64,000 bases of DNA from Pyxidicoccus parkwaysis (lineage in GTDB: Bacteria; Myxococcota; Myxococcia; Myxococcales; Myxococcaceae), in NCBI RefSeq assembly GCF_017301735.1, contig NZ_CP071090.1, positions 1,674,001 through 1,738,000 of the forward strand. The letters are read 5' to 3'. The position numbers and the translations under genes are program-made. This document shows, in pieces, positions 40,212-49,570 of this stretch (within the stretch, counting starts at the first letter, position 1; every line of letters begins with the position of its first letter). The notes under the pieces are model-generated. The model was given only the letters and a program-made list of their open reading frames with translations, ran no database searches and was not told the origin of the DNA.

Positions 40212-42965
40212 CTATGGCGTGACGTCGGCGAGCTCGACCTGGACGTCCGGCGGCGCGGGGCGCTCCAGGTCGAATTTGACAGTCATGGGTGCGTCGCCCT
40301 GGGCCTGCGCGACACGCACCTCTCCCATGTACAGAGCCGGCTCGTGGGAGCGCCGTTGGACGAACAGGTGCAATGCCTGTCCGGGTTGGTGGTGCTCCAG
40401 CAGCTTCAGGCCGGCGCTGTTGGTGCGTGTCATCTTGTTCTGGCTGGTCCACGAGAACCGCAGAGGCGACTCGAAGTGGTTGCGGTAGCGATGCGTCTTC
40501 TTCGCGCCGCTCGTGTCGAGCTTGGTGATGATGACGCCGTGCTGGCCGAACCACAGGATGCCGAGGTTGTGGCGGGTCGGGTCGTATTGCGTCCCGAAGT
40601 GGCGGACGATTTCTGGCCGCGAGTAGGGCACGTGCAGCGCCAGGTCCGAGGGCGCTCGCAGGACGCCGCCGTGGCGCTCCAGATGGTCCTTGTTCACCGT
40701 GTACAGCATGCGTCCTTCCACCTGCGGGAGCATGTCGTCGCCGAGCAGCTCGCGGAGTGACGGCGCCAGGCGCTCGTGGGAGAGGACGCTTCGGGGCAGG
40801 TTCTTGGTGAGGCTCTTCCAGGCTCCAGACTTGCCGAGCGGCGCGTACTCGACCTTCCATTGGGGGTAGCGCTGGAAGAACTCCTCGTAGCCTGTCTCCG
40901 GGTCCTCCGGCCGGGTGACGAGTCCCCAGAGCAATGCATAGGGGCCCACGCGAGGAAGTTGCCAATCCTTCTCCAGCGTCGCGAGGAAGCCCCGGACGGG
41001 ATGGTCCTTGCGAAGGCCAACGGCCCACGAGGGGAGGTCCTGCTGTGCCTGCTGACACTCGAGCCAAGTGTGGAACACGTGGCGGTAGTCGCTCAGAGAC
41101 GGAAGCTCGTCGCGGTGCCACAAGTCGAGCGGAAGGGGCGGGCGGCCCAGTTCGTCACGGAGCGTCCGGTAGGCTTCCTCGCAGCGCTCTCGCCGGGACA
41201 GCGTATGGAGGCTCTTCTTCAGCATCTCCTCGGTGCGCCGCTGGAGGACCACCTCGCAGTCGCGAGGCAGCTTCAAGTGGAAGCCGCCGATGGGCGTGCG
41301 GGCCCCGGTGCCCTGGGGCGAATGCAGCGCCTTCACCGTCTCCCAGCCACTCCGATGGTGGCCCACGAAGTCGAGGACCGTCAGCACCTCCGTCCCCGGG
41401 TACAAGCGCAGTCCGCGCCCGAGCTGCTGGAGGAACAGCGAGGCCGAGTCCGTGGGGCGCAGGAAGAGAATCGAGTTGATGGCCGGAATGTCGACGCCCT
41501 CGTTCAGGACATCCGCGGCGAACAGCCATTCGAGCGGGTCATTCACATCCGCAAGCCGGCGATACAGCTCCTCGCGCACTTCGACGGGCTGCTCTCCCGA
41601 GACGACCGCGGCGTGTTGCTTCCTTCGATTGAAGGCCTCGGCCATGAACGCGGCGTGCCGGATGCTGGCGCAGAAGCCGACGGTTGCGCGCTTCGGTCCG
41701 TCGAAGCCGCGCAACAGCGCCTGCTCCAGCACCAGCTCGGCGCGAGCGTCGATGGAGAGCTCCCGCTCCAGCGCTTCGATGGAGAACCGCCCGTTGCGCC
41801 AGGGAATCCGCGCGAAGTCCACCGTCTCGTCGGCGATGCCGAAATAGTGGAAGGGCAGCAGCCAGCCGCGCTCGATGGCCTCGGGGAGCCGCATCTCGTA
41901 GGCGATGTTCCAGTCGCACCATTCGAGCACGTCGTGCCCGTCCTGGCGCTCGGGCGTCGCCGTCATGCCGAGCAGGAAGGCGTCCTTTAGGAGCGCGCGC
42001 AGCGGCTGATAGCTGGGGGCCTCCGCATGATGGAACTCGTCGATGATGACGTAGTCCCACTTGCGTCCGAGCAGCACGGTATTCGCTCGGAGGCTCTGCA
42101 CCGTGGCGAAGATTACGTCCGCGTTCAGCTCCAGGTACCCGCCGCCCACCACGCCGAGGCGATGTCCACGCAGCACCTGGGCGAAGGACCTGCGTGCATG
42201 GGTGAGGTGCTCGAGCCGATGTGAGACATAGAGGACCCGGCGTGCGCGGCTCGCGGCCACGTCGAAGGCCGCGAGGTATGTCTTTCCCAGTCCCGTGGCG
42301 GCGATGACGGCGGCGCGGCGCTCTCCTCTCGCGCGAAGCTCGGCCAACTTCTGCAAGGCCTCACGCTGCGCCGGGCTGGGGTCCGGTGCCGGGCCCATGG
42401 GCTCGGCGGCCCACAGCACGGGCGGCGCGGCCTCCGGCCTCCGCTCACGGTGACGGCGCGCTCGGTACCCATGGACAAGCTCCTGGGACAGGGGACGTAC
42501 GTCCCATCGGTCCCAGAGGCCGTCGAACTGCCGCCGGGTCAGCTCGATGCTCTCGGGCTCGAGTGCGCGGAGGTTCCATTCCAGATTGCTGGCCAGCCCG
42601 CCCTTCGTGAGGTTGGAGGAGCCCGCCCAGCATTCACCGCCCTGCTTCGCGTTGAACCACCAGAACTTCGCATGGAAGGCGGTGCGGCCGTCCTGGACCC
42701 GGCATTCGAGCCCATCCATCCCGAGCAACACCTCCAACGCTTCGGGCTGCGTCAGGTGTTGATAGGTCGAGGTGAGGAGCTTGACGCGGCCTCCTCGCGC
42801 CAGCAGCTCCCCGAGAGGGTCCACGAGCAGCTGGAGCCCGCTGAATCGCGTGAAGGCGACCGCGAAGCGTACCTCCTCCGCCCAGCCGAGGCCCGCTCGC
42901 ACGGCGTCGAGCATCCGCTGCTCGCCAGGGAGATTGAGGATGGAGTGGTGGGAGGTCGCGGGCAT
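40212..42965 (-). CDS. Phospholipase-D-like nuclease + SF2 helicase + DUF3427 protein
   Basis: Translation likely starts at 42965 (917 residues); the longer frame overlaps the divergent lipoprotein gene. Residues about 10-165 are a PLD-type domain, with the half-site HAK (His98, Lys100) and GSSNLTKGGL with Asn118. A superfamily 2 helicase follows: Walker A ATGLGKTYLA (224-232), DEFHH Walker B, TATPER motif III, and QQLGRGLRL motif VI. The C-terminal 300 residues match DUF3427-like parts (e.g. GILWFGQHGVIITKLDTSG). Such PLD-helicase-DUF3427 proteins occur in restriction or defence islands and probably remodel and cut foreign DNA. No methyltransferase or other defence gene sits next to it. Start choice is uncertain because the ribosome site is weak. 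Confidence 0.87.
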   Translation of the reverse strand: MPATSHHSILNLPGEQRMLDAVRAGLGWAEEVRFAVAFTRFSGLQLLVDPLGELLARGGRVKLLTSTYQHLTQPEALEVLLGMDGLECRVQDGRTAFHAKFWWFNAKQGGECWAGSSNLTKGGLASNLEWNLRALEPESIELTRRQFDGLWDRWDVRPLSQELVHGYRARRHRERRPEAAPPVLWAAEPMGPAPDPSPAQREALQKLAELRARGERRAAVIAATGLGKTYLAAFDVAASRARRVLYVSHRLEHLTHARRSFAQVLRGHRLGVVGGGYLELNADVIFATVQSLRANTVLLGRKWDYVIIDEFHHAEAPSYQPLRALLKDAFLLGMTATPERQDGHDVLEWCDWNIAYEMRLPEAIERGWLLPFHYFGIADETVDFARIPWRNGRFSIEALERELSIDARAELVLEQALLRGFDGPKRATVGFCASIRHAAFMAEAFNRRKQHAAVVSGEQPVEVREELYRRLADVNDPLEWLFAADVLNEGVDIPAINSILFLRPTDSASLFLQQLGRGLRLYPGTEVLTVLDFVGHHRSGWETVKALHSPQGTGARTPIGGFHLKLPRDCEVVLQRRTEEMLKKSLHTLSRRERCEEAYRTLRDELGRPPLPLDLWHRDELPSLSDYRHVFHTWLECQQAQQDLPSWAVGLRKDHPVRGFLATLEKDWQLPRVGPYALLWGLVTRPEDPETGYEEFFQRYPQWKVEYAPLGKSGAWKSLTKNLPRSVLSHERLAPSLRELLGDDMLPQVEGRMLYTVNKDHLERHGGVLRAPSDLALHVPYSRPEIVRHFGTQYDPTRHNLGILWFGQHGVIITKLDTSGAKKTHRYRNHFESPLRFSWTSQNKMTRTNSAGLKLLEHHQPGQALHLFVQRRSHEPALYMGEVRVAQAQGDAPMTVKFDLERPAPPDVQVELADVTP

Positions 42966-43023
42966 CGGCACCAGGTTAGCGGCTTGCTTCCAGGGCGTGG
43001 TGGGTCGAATAGAGTGGTGGCCC

Positions 43024-43506
43024 ATGACTCGTGTGTTCCGCGCCGCTCCGCGTCTCCTCCTGGTGCTGTCTTCTTTGCTGCTCGTGAATGCCTGCTCGCG
43101 CGGCGGGGGCGGTAGCGGTGGGCTCCAGGCGGACGTCGCGGCGCACTGCTCGGACCTGCAGCGCAATGCGCAGATGATGGCGCTCGGCTACCGGCAGGGG
43201 CTCAACGACCTTCCGCACCTCGGAGGAGAGCTGACCGGTGGCCTGCTCACGAAGTTCTACGGCGAGGCGACCTGGTGTGCCCGGGTCCGCTCGGAGGGAC
43301 AGAAGGAGCTGGTGAAGTTGACCCAGGAGCTGTCCATTCTCCTGGATGAGATTGCCACCCGGGCCCCGGAGGCCGCGCAGGGCAAGCGCGTGGGTGAAGG
43401 CTGGTCCGCACCGGACGCAAGCTCCGCTCGGGCCGAGGTCTCCGCGAAGCTGGACCGCGTCGCGGTCATCGTGGCTGAAATCAACAAGCGCCCGCTCAAG
43501 AACTGA
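43024..43506 (+). CDS. Small lipoprotein, unknown function
   Basis: The start at 43024 gives 160 residues with a lipoprotein signal (RLLLVLSSLLLVNACSRGG; lipidated Cys about residue 24). The mature part is helical and charged (QADVAAHCSDLQRNAQ, QKELVKLTQELSILLDEIATRAPEAA). One extra Cys pair (AHC and TWC) could form a disulfide. It is divergent from the helicase gene with 58 bases between and convergent with the gene at 43516. No family recognised; the helical character suggests a small periplasmic helper or sensor. Confidence 0.75.
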   Translation: MTRVFRAAPRLLLVLSSLLLVNACSRGGGGSGGLQADVAAHCSDLQRNAQMMALGYRQGLNDLPHLGGELTGGLLTKFYGEATWCARVRSEGQKELVKLTQELSILLDEIATRAPEAAQGKRVGEGWSAPDASSARAEVSAKLDRVAVIVAEINKRPLKN

Positions 43507-43515
43507 ACCGGCGTC

Positions 43516-43899
43516 TCAGCGCACGAAGCCCGCCACGGGATTGTCGAAGACCTTGCTCACGCCCGCCATCGTCCGAATCCACGCGTGCGCCGCTTCTCCG
43601 AGCCGTCCGTAGACACGCACGTCGATGGGCTTCACCACGTCGAGGAGCGCCTTGAACTCGGGCCAGCCGGAAATCATGTGGATGTGGTCCATGACCTGGC
43701 TGGAGTCCGCGAAGGTGATGATGGCTCCCGCCTCCGACTCACCCGGGCCCCCGTAGAACTGCACGCCGATGAGGGTGCTCACACCCTCGATTTCCAGCCG
43801 CCGCACCGCGGCCCGGATGGTGTCGGCGAACACGTCGAAGGGCGCCAACAGCTCGAAGACCTCCACGAGGGTGATGCGCTCATGGGCTGGCTGCTTCAT
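43516..43899 (-). CDS. Hypothetical protein, 127 aa
   Basis: ATG at 43899 follows an AAGGAGGGCGGAG ribosome region. The 127 residues are alpha/beta with no signal sequence. Recognisable blocks are ERITLVEVFELLAPFDVFAD, IGVQFYGGPGESEAGAIITF and MISGWPEFKALLDVVKPIDVRVYG, and I cannot place the family. The sequence looks like a small single-domain binding protein. It ends nine bases before the convergent lipoprotein stop and is divergent from the beta-lactamase-like gene 43 bases away. Confidence 0.7.
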   Translation of the reverse strand: MKQPAHERITLVEVFELLAPFDVFADTIRAAVRRLEIEGVSTLIGVQFYGGPGESEAGAIITFADSSQVMDHIHMISGWPEFKALLDVVKPIDVRVYGRLGEAAHAWIRTMAGVSKVFDNPVAGFVR

Positions 43900-43942
43900 C
43901 TCCGCCCTCCTTGGCCGGGCTGCTTCTCTGCATAATCACGGC

Positions 43943-45088
43943 ATGACCCCAGGAGCCAAACCCGTCCGCCTGCTTGCCATTGCCTTCTGCTCACTGATGG
44001 TCGGTTGCGCCGGAGCTACCACGAGCACCCGAGCGCTCTCCGGCCCGGACGTGAGCACCGTGGATGCACTCTTCCGTGACTACGCCAGCGCTGACAGCCC
44101 GGGCGCCAGCGTCGTGGTGATTCATGACGGACAGGTCGCGCTCAGCCGCGCCTACGGCCTGGCCAACCTGGAGCAGCGAGCGCCCGCCACGCCCGACAGC
44201 GACTACCGGCTCGCGTCACTCACCAAGCAGTTCACCGCCACGGCCATCCTCCTCCTGGTGCAGGACGGCAAGCTGCGCCTCGATGACCGCGTGGTGGATG
44301 TGCTTCCGGGCTTCCCACCGTACCTGCGCGAGGTCCGCGTCCAGCATCTGCTCCAGCACACGTCGGGCATCTGGGACTACGAGGACTTCGTCCCGTCCAC
44401 GCAGACGGTGCAGGTGAAGGACCGCGACGTGCTGGAGTTGCTGGCGCGCGCGGACCGCACGTACTTCGCGCCCGGAACGGCGGTGCGCTACAGCAACTCC
44501 GCCTACGCGGTGCTGGCGCTCGTCGTGCAGCAGCTCAGCGGAATGTCCTTCGCGCGGTTCCTCCACGAGCGCGTCTTCGTTCCCACCGGCATGCAGGGCA
44601 CGATGGCACATGAAGAGGGCATCTCCACCGTGCCGAGGCGCGCGTATGGCTATGCCGTGGGCCCGAGCGGCTTCATCCCCAGGGACCAGAGCCCCACCAG
44701 CGCCGTGCTGGGCGACGGTGGCATCTACACGTCCGTGGTGGACCTGGTGGCGTGGGACAAGGCGCTGGACTCGCATGGGCTCGTCAGCGCGGAGAACCAG
44801 CGGCTCGCCTGGACACCGCCAGTGCTTCCGGACGGCACGCGCAGTACCTACGGCTTCGGCTGGTTCGTCGACGACGACGGCGGCCGCAAGCGCCTGTCCC
44901 ACCATGGCGAGACGTGCGGCTTCACCAACGCCATCGTGAAGTACCCGGAGCAGCGCCTCACGGTCATCGTCCTGACGAACCGTGCGGGTGGGGCGCCGTG
45001 GACACTCGCGCAGCATGTCGCGGACCTGTGGCTCGGCACATCCGGGACGCTGCCCTGGCCCTTCGAGCGCATGCCCAACGCGCACTGA
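43943..45088 (+). CDS. Beta-lactamase-family serine hydrolase lipoprotein
   Basis: ATG at 43943 gives 381 residues with a lipoprotein signal ([10 protein letters not shown]; lipidated Cys22). The class C beta-lactamase/DD-peptidase-type motifs are clear: SxxK as Ser92-Leu-Thr-Lys95 in [11 protein letters not shown], YxN as Tyr183-Ser-Asn185 in [10 protein letters not shown], and a later HHGETCGF that replaces the KTG/HxG motif. The family includes esterases, D-aminopeptidases and penicillin-recognising enzymes; the exact substrate cannot be told. It is an envelope protein. The RCC1 lipoprotein gene follows 125 bases later. Confidence 0.85.
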   Translation: MTPGAKPVRLLAIAFCSLMVGCAGATTSTRALSGPDVSTVDALFRDYASADSPGASVVVIHDGQVALSRAYGLANLEQRAPATPDSDYRLASLTKQFTATAILLLVQDGKLRLDDRVVDVLPGFPPYLREVRVQHLLQHTSGIWDYEDFVPSTQTVQVKDRDVLELLARADRTYFAPGTAVRYSNSAYAVLALVVQQLSGMSFARFLHERVFVPTGMQGTMAHEEGISTVPRRAYGYAVGPSGFIPRDQSPTSAVLGDGGIYTSVVDLVAWDKALDSHGLVSAENQRLAWTPPVLPDGTRSTYGFGWFVDDDGGRKRLSHHGETCGFTNAIVKYPEQRLTVIVLTNRAGGAPWTLAQHVADLWLGTSGTLPWPFERMPNAH

Positions 45089-45213
45089 CGCTGTCCGGCA
45101 TTCGGGGCAAAGACATCCGGCCTCGGGCGTCGAAGGGCACACCTGGGCTACCATGGAACCCGGTGCGAGCGACCGGGCCGGGTCGACTCCCACCGGAACG
45201 TTCGAGGTCGTGC

Positions 45214-47442
45214 ATGAAGGTGGGGATGAGCGGCAGGGTGCTGGCGGTGGGGTTGCTGGCCGTGCTCGCGGGCTGCAGCGACTCCGCGAAGGAGCCGGAT
45301 GACGTCTGCGTGCGCGACCCGGCGCAATGTGAGCCGGGTCCGGTGACGCCAGACGACGAGGTTGACGGTCCGTCTCACGAAGCCAGCCTTGCCATGGGTC
45401 GTGTGGCGGCAGGGGGGCTCCACTCGTTGGCCGTGAAGGCCGGCGGTACTGTCTGGGCCTGGGGAAAGAACTTCCAAGGCCAACTGGGCGATGGGACCAC
45501 CACCGAGCGGCAAACGCCCGCCCAGGTGGAAGGGCTCACTGACATGGTCGGCGTCGCGACGGGACACCAGCATTCCGTGGCGCTCAAGGCCGACGGCACG
45601 GTCTGGACCTGGGGCTTGAACGCCGACGGACAGCTCGGGGATGGGACGAAAACCAACCGTCTGAAGCCCAAGCAGGTGCCCGGCCTCACCAACGTCATCG
45701 CCGTGGCCGCGGGCGCCTACCAGTCGCTGGCCTTGATGGCCGACGGCACCGTCTGGGTCTGGGGACAGGTCTTCTTCGGGCGCGAGGAGGATGGAACCTC
45801 GATTCCGCTCTACCCGGTGTCGCCCTTCCAGGTGCCGGGGCTTACCGGCGTGGTGGCCATCGCCTCGGGCTCGTATCATTCGCTGGCGCTGAAGGCCGAC
45901 GGCACCCTCTGGGCCTGGGGCGAAAACGACTATGGCCAGCTGGGCGATGGAACGAAGACCGGCCAGCTCCTGCCCATTCAGGTGCCGGGGCTCACCGACG
46001 TGGTGGCCATCGACGCGACCTCGAGCAACTCAATCGCTGTCACGGCCGATGGCACCGTCTGGACATGGGGTGGCAACGCCTATGGCCAGTTGGGGGATGG
46101 GACGCGCACCTCGCGTCTGACGCCGACGGAAGTGGTCGGCATCACCGATGTGGTGGCCGTCACCTCAGGCGGTGGGAGTTCGTTGGCGCTGAAGGCTGAC
46201 GGCACCCTCTGGGCCTGGGGCATGGTCCAATCCGGCCTTTCCGAGGAGCAGGTTGCCAGGCGTCTGAAGCCCCATCAGGTGGAGGGGCTCGAGGACGTGG
46301 TGGGCGTGAGCGCGGCCGGTGACGCCACCCTGGTGCTGAAGGCAGACGGTTCGCTCTGGTATTGGGGCCCGGCGCCGTCTGTCTACAGCACTCCGGTGCA
46401 GTCGCTCATGACGAGCGCACAGGCGGTCGTCGCGGGGTGGAACTTCTCGCTGGCGGTGAAGACCGATGGCACCGTGTGGGCCTGGGGGGACAACGAGTCT
46501 GGCCAGTTGGGCACGGGGACGACCACGAGTGTCCCGGTGCCAACGCAGGTGTCGTCGATCATGGATGGGGTGGCGGTGGCCTCGGGCGTCAACCATTCGC
46601 TGGCCTTGCAGGCCGACGGCACGGTCTGGGCCTGGGGCCGCAACCCATACGCTCCGTTGGCGGATGGGACTCCGGTCCAGCGACTGACGCCGACGAAGGT
46701 GGCGGACCTCGCCGATGTGACAGCCGTCGCCGCGGGCGCCGCCCATTCGCTGGTCTTGAAGTCCGACAGCACGGTCTGGGCCTGGGGTGGGAACTCCGAC
46801 GGGCAGCTCGGAGATGGGACGATGACCGGCCGCCCAACGCCCATGCAGGTGGTCGGCCTCACCGACGTGGAATCCATCGCCGCGGCCGTGGGCCGCTCGT
46901 TTGCGGTGAGGTCCGACGGCACTGTCTGGGAATGGGGCAGCAACAGTGGGGTGACCGACCCACTGTTGGTCCCTATTCAGGTGCCTGGCCTCACTGGCGT
47001 GGTGGCTCTGGCGCCGTCGGGCGGCCATGTGCTTGCGCTCAAGACCGACGGTACCGTCTGGGCCTGGGGCAACAATTACAGCGGCGAACTGGGAGGTGGG
47101 ACGACAGTTGTGAATACGATGACGCCCTTGGAGGTGCCGGGCCTCACCGGCGTGGTTGCCGTGGCCGCGGGCATCGGCTGCTCGCTGGCCCTGAAGGATG
47201 ACGGCACCGTCTGGGCCTGGGGAAGCAACACCTATGGACAGCTGGGTGATGGAACCCTGGTCTCGCACGCTTCTCCCGCGCAGGTCGTGGGCCTTTCCGG
47301 CGTCAAAGCCATATCCGTGTATTCCTACTACGCACTGGCCCTGAAGGACGACGGCTCCGTCTGGGGCTGGGGCGACAACAGCGTCGGTCAACTTGGGGTG
47401 GGTGGCTCGAAGCTGTACCCGTGGTTGGTTCAAGTCTGGTGA
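45214..47442 (+). CDS. Lipoprotein with 14 RCC1-type repeats
   Basis: ATG at 45214 (or 45226) starts a lipoprotein signal ([15 protein letters not shown], lipidated Cys about residue 21). The remaining 700 residues are RCC1-like repeats of about 50 residues, each with a [18 protein letters not shown] core and an AVAAGxxHSLALKxDG tail. I count 14 W-x-W-G cores, enough for two seven-bladed propellers; cores 3, 6, 7, 9 and 11 have lost the GQLGDGT segment. RCC1-like surface proteins occur in many myxobacterial genomes and may bind partners or polymers outside the cell. The function is not known. It stands alone. Confidence 0.9.
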   Translation: MKVGMSGRVLAVGLLAVLAGCSDSAKEPDDVCVRDPAQCEPGPVTPDDEVDGPSHEASLAMGRVAAGGLHSLAVKAGGTVWAWGKNFQGQLGDGTTTERQTPAQVEGLTDMVGVATGHQHSVALKADGTVWTWGLNADGQLGDGTKTNRLKPKQVPGLTNVIAVAAGAYQSLALMADGTVWVWGQVFFGREEDGTSIPLYPVSPFQVPGLTGVVAIASGSYHSLALKADGTLWAWGENDYGQLGDGTKTGQLLPIQVPGLTDVVAIDATSSNSIAVTADGTVWTWGGNAYGQLGDGTRTSRLTPTEVVGITDVVAVTSGGGSSLALKADGTLWAWGMVQSGLSEEQVARRLKPHQVEGLEDVVGVSAAGDATLVLKADGSLWYWGPAPSVYSTPVQSLMTSAQAVVAGWNFSLAVKTDGTVWAWGDNESGQLGTGTTTSVPVPTQVSSIMDGVAVASGVNHSLALQADGTVWAWGRNPYAPLADGTPVQRLTPTKVADLADVTAVAAGAAHSLVLKSDSTVWAWGGNSDGQLGDGTMTGRPTPMQVVGLTDVESIAAAVGRSFAVRSDGTVWEWGSNSGVTDPLLVPIQVPGLTGVVALAPSGGHVLALKTDGTVWAWGNNYSGELGGGTTVVNTMTPLEVPGLTGVVAVAAGIGCSLALKDDGTVWAWGSNTYGQLGDGTLVSHASPAQVVGLSGVKAISVYSYYALALKDDGSVWGWGDNSVGQLGVGGSKLYPWLVQVW

Positions 47443-47550
47443 CGCTCGGCTCGACGACGGGTGGGCTTGATGACCTGGCAGTGACGCTCACAGGTCTGAT
47501 TGAGGGCAAGAATCTTCAATGACATCCATCCCCAGGCCACGTGCGCGTCG

Positions 47551-48090
47551 TCACTGTGCTTGCTTCGCCATCTCCGAAGGTGGGGCTTCTCCACCGTGCT
47601 CCTCGTCGGCACGGTGCAGTTCCTCGGCGAGCGCGGTGAGCAACTCCCGGGCTTCGCTCAAGGTTTCGCGGGGGATGCGCGCGAACAGTCGCTGGACGGC
47701 GCCCTCGACGGTGTACGTGTCGGGGACGTCCAGCTTGCGGCCCGACTCGGTGACGAAGAGGAGGGCCCGCCGCATGTCGAGCGGGTCCTCCTGGCGCAGC
47801 AGGTGGCCGCGCTGCACCAGGCGCTTCACCACTCCCGTGAGCGTGCTGGGGTGGAGGTGGAGGACGCTCGCGAGGCGGGAGGCGGTGATGCCGGGGAACC
47901 GGCTCGCCATCCAGACCACCCGCCGCTGAAGGTCCGTCACCCCCATTGCCTCCTCCATCACCCTCGACGTGGAGCTCATTCCATGGGCCACCGCCCATAG
48001 CAGGCGCATGAACTCCAGCTCCTCGCCCAACTCCGTCCGCGCGAGCGCGAGCGCGGCGGACGGGACAGCATCGGCATGACTTGCCTTCAT
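47551..48090 (-). CDS. MarR-family transcriptional regulator
   Basis: The 179-residue protein starts 6 bases after GGGAG and carries the MarR winged helix: LQRRVVWMASRFPGITASRLASVL, then HPSTLTGVVKRLVQRG (recognition helix) and RQEDPLDMRRALLFVTESG, the wing with the DMRR turn. The N- and C-terminal helices for dimerisation are present. MarR proteins repress genes and respond to small ligands. It is the last gene of a three-gene minus-strand unit with a DUF3014 protein and a Pal-like lipoprotein, so it may regulate that unit or an outlying target. The acidic C-terminal tail (DEEHGGEAPPSE) is extended. Confidence 0.88.
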   Translation of the reverse strand: MKASHADAVPSAALALARTELGEELEFMRLLWAVAHGMSSTSRVMEEAMGVTDLQRRVVWMASRFPGITASRLASVLHLHPSTLTGVVKRLVQRGHLLRQEDPLDMRRALLFVTESGRKLDVPDTYTVEGAVQRLFARIPRETLSEARELLTALAEELHRADEEHGGEAPPSEMAKQAQ

Positions 48091-48113
48091 GGCGGGCTCC
48101 CGGGAGTCGCGGC

Positions 48114-48926
48114 TCAGGGCAGACGGGCCTGCTCGGACGAAGGCAGGCCCAGGGCCGCGGCCAGCTCGGTGAGCTTCGCCTGCACCTTGCGCATGTTGTC
48201 CGGCCCCATGCGCAGCAGGTGCTTCTCCGCGTCGCCGAGCGCCTCCAGTCGTGGGTCCGCGTACGCGTAGAGCGCGCCCTTCGGCGTGAGCTCCAGCGGG
48301 CCGCGCGGAACCTCGACGCGGGTGAGCCGGCCGATGGCCTGCGCGAGCGCCTGCTCCAGGCTCCGCCCCGGTGGAGCGATTTCCGAGTGGGCCGCATCCA
48401 GCAGCGGCTTGAGCTCCTGGTACACGCGCTGGACGCCCTTCACGTCCACCGAGGCCAGGGCGCGAGCCGCGACGTCGTAGCGGGCCTGACTCTCCGGCGC
48501 CATCACGGTGCGCCCGCCGCGCTTCACGGCGCGGAACTCTCCGGCGGGAGCCATGAAGGACAGCGGAGCGCGGGGACTCTGACCCTCGGCCACGAGGTTC
48601 GTCGCGGCGGTGAAGCGGCGCACGAGGTCCTCGGCGGACAGCCAGCGCAGGAAGTCGGCGTCACTGGAGAGCCCGCGCAGCAAATCCCTCACGCGCGAGT
48701 CGGTGCCCGACAGTGAAACCGTGGGCGGAGTCGGAGCGGCCGCGACGGGAGCGGGCGTCTCGGCCACCGGGACGGGCATGAGGGGCGGCTCGGGCGCGCG
48801 GAACAGGTACACGGCGATGCCTCCCACGAGCGCCAGCACCGCCAGGGAGGCGGTTGCGAGCGGCACCCGCGAGGAACGGGAAGGCGGCAGGGAAGGGGGC
48901 GGCGGCGAATTCTCAGGGGCGTTCAT
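48114..48926 (-). CDS. DUF3014 membrane-anchored protein
   Basis: The 270 residues start with a Pro/Ser-rich cytoplasmic stretch and one membrane helix at about residues 23-42 (ATASLAVLALVGGIAVYLF), then a Pro/Ala linker and a DUF3014-like domain with LSGTDSRVRDLLRGLSSDADFLRWL, VRRFTAATNLVAEGQSPRAPL and RPGRSLEQAL-like segments. DUF3014 proteins are inner-membrane-anchored periplasmic proteins of unknown function that occur in proteobacteria. The neighbours are a Pal-like lipoprotein (29 bases upstream) and a MarR regulator (23 bases downstream), so an envelope role is likely. Confidence 0.8.
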   Translation of the reverse strand: MNAPENSPPPPSLPPSRSSRVPLATASLAVLALVGGIAVYLFRAPEPPLMPVPVAETPAPVAAAPTPPTVSLSGTDSRVRDLLRGLSSDADFLRWLSAEDLVRRFTAATNLVAEGQSPRAPLSFMAPAGEFRAVKRGGRTVMAPESQARYDVAARALASVDVKGVQRVYQELKPLLDAAHSEIAPPGRSLEQALAQAIGRLTRVEVPRGPLELTPKGALYAYADPRLEALGDAEKHLLRMGPDNMRKVQAKLTELAAALGLPSSEQARLP

Positions 48927-48955
48927 GGGCGTTCTCGAATCGGCGAGGGAAGGGG

Positions 48956-49480
48956 TTACAGCTCACCCGCGCGGGCCTGCTCGGCCACGCGGAACGCCAG
49001 CTCGGCGCGGCGGTTCTTCTCCGGGACATTCACGTCCGCGGGGCGCTCCTCGCCGTAGGACACGACGGAGATGCGCTCGCGCTCGACGCCCAGGCGCACG
49101 AGGTAGGAACGCACGATGTCGGCGCGGCGCTGGCCCAGCGCGATGTTGTACTCGGTGGTGCCCAGCTCGCAGGTGTGGCCTGCCACCGTCACCTTCGCGA
49201 GCGAGCGCTGGCGCAGTGCCAGGGCCACGCGCTCCAATTCCTCACGTGCCTCGGGCGCGAGCGTGGCCGAGTCGAGCGAGAAGTAGATGGGCGCGGCGTT
49301 GAGTGCCGCGAGCGCATCGGCCGGCTCACTGGAGGGCGGGCGGGTCTCATTTGCCTCGCGCGGCGTCGTCGTGGGCGCGGGCGGTCGCGAGTCCACGTGA
49401 GTGTCGGGTGTATTGGCTTTACGGCTCGCGCAGCCGACGAGGCCGGCCGCCAGGAGGAGGGAGAGTAGGGTGCGGGTCAT
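48956..49480 (-). CDS. OmpA/Pal-like peptidoglycan-binding lipoprotein
   Basis: From ATG at 49480 the protein is 174 residues with a lipoprotein signal (LLSLLLAAGLVGCASR, lipidated Cys about residue 17) and a Pro/Thr linker. An OmpA-C domain follows with IYFSLDSATLAPEAREELERVA, VAGHTCELGTTEYNIALGQRRADIVRSYLV and GVERERISVVSYGEERP; the TEYNxxLGxxRA motif is the peptidoglycan (diaminopimelate) binding signature. It ties the outer membrane to the wall. It is first in a unit with DUF3014 and MarR. It is one of several likely Pal-type proteins, so the symbol pal is not assigned. Confidence 0.87.
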   Translation of the reverse strand: MTRTLLSLLLAAGLVGCASRKANTPDTHVDSRPPAPTTTPREANETRPPSSEPADALAALNAAPIYFSLDSATLAPEAREELERVALALRQRSLAKVTVAGHTCELGTTEYNIALGQRRADIVRSYLVRLGVERERISVVSYGEERPADVNVPEKNRRAELAFRVAEQARAGEL

Positions 49481-49570
49481 GCCCTGATACTTGAGCAATG
49501 CCCGTGCCGCGGAAGCCTCCCTCGGAGGACGCGCCTGCCGCCGCGTTCCGCCCTGGCAAAGCGCGGCGTC

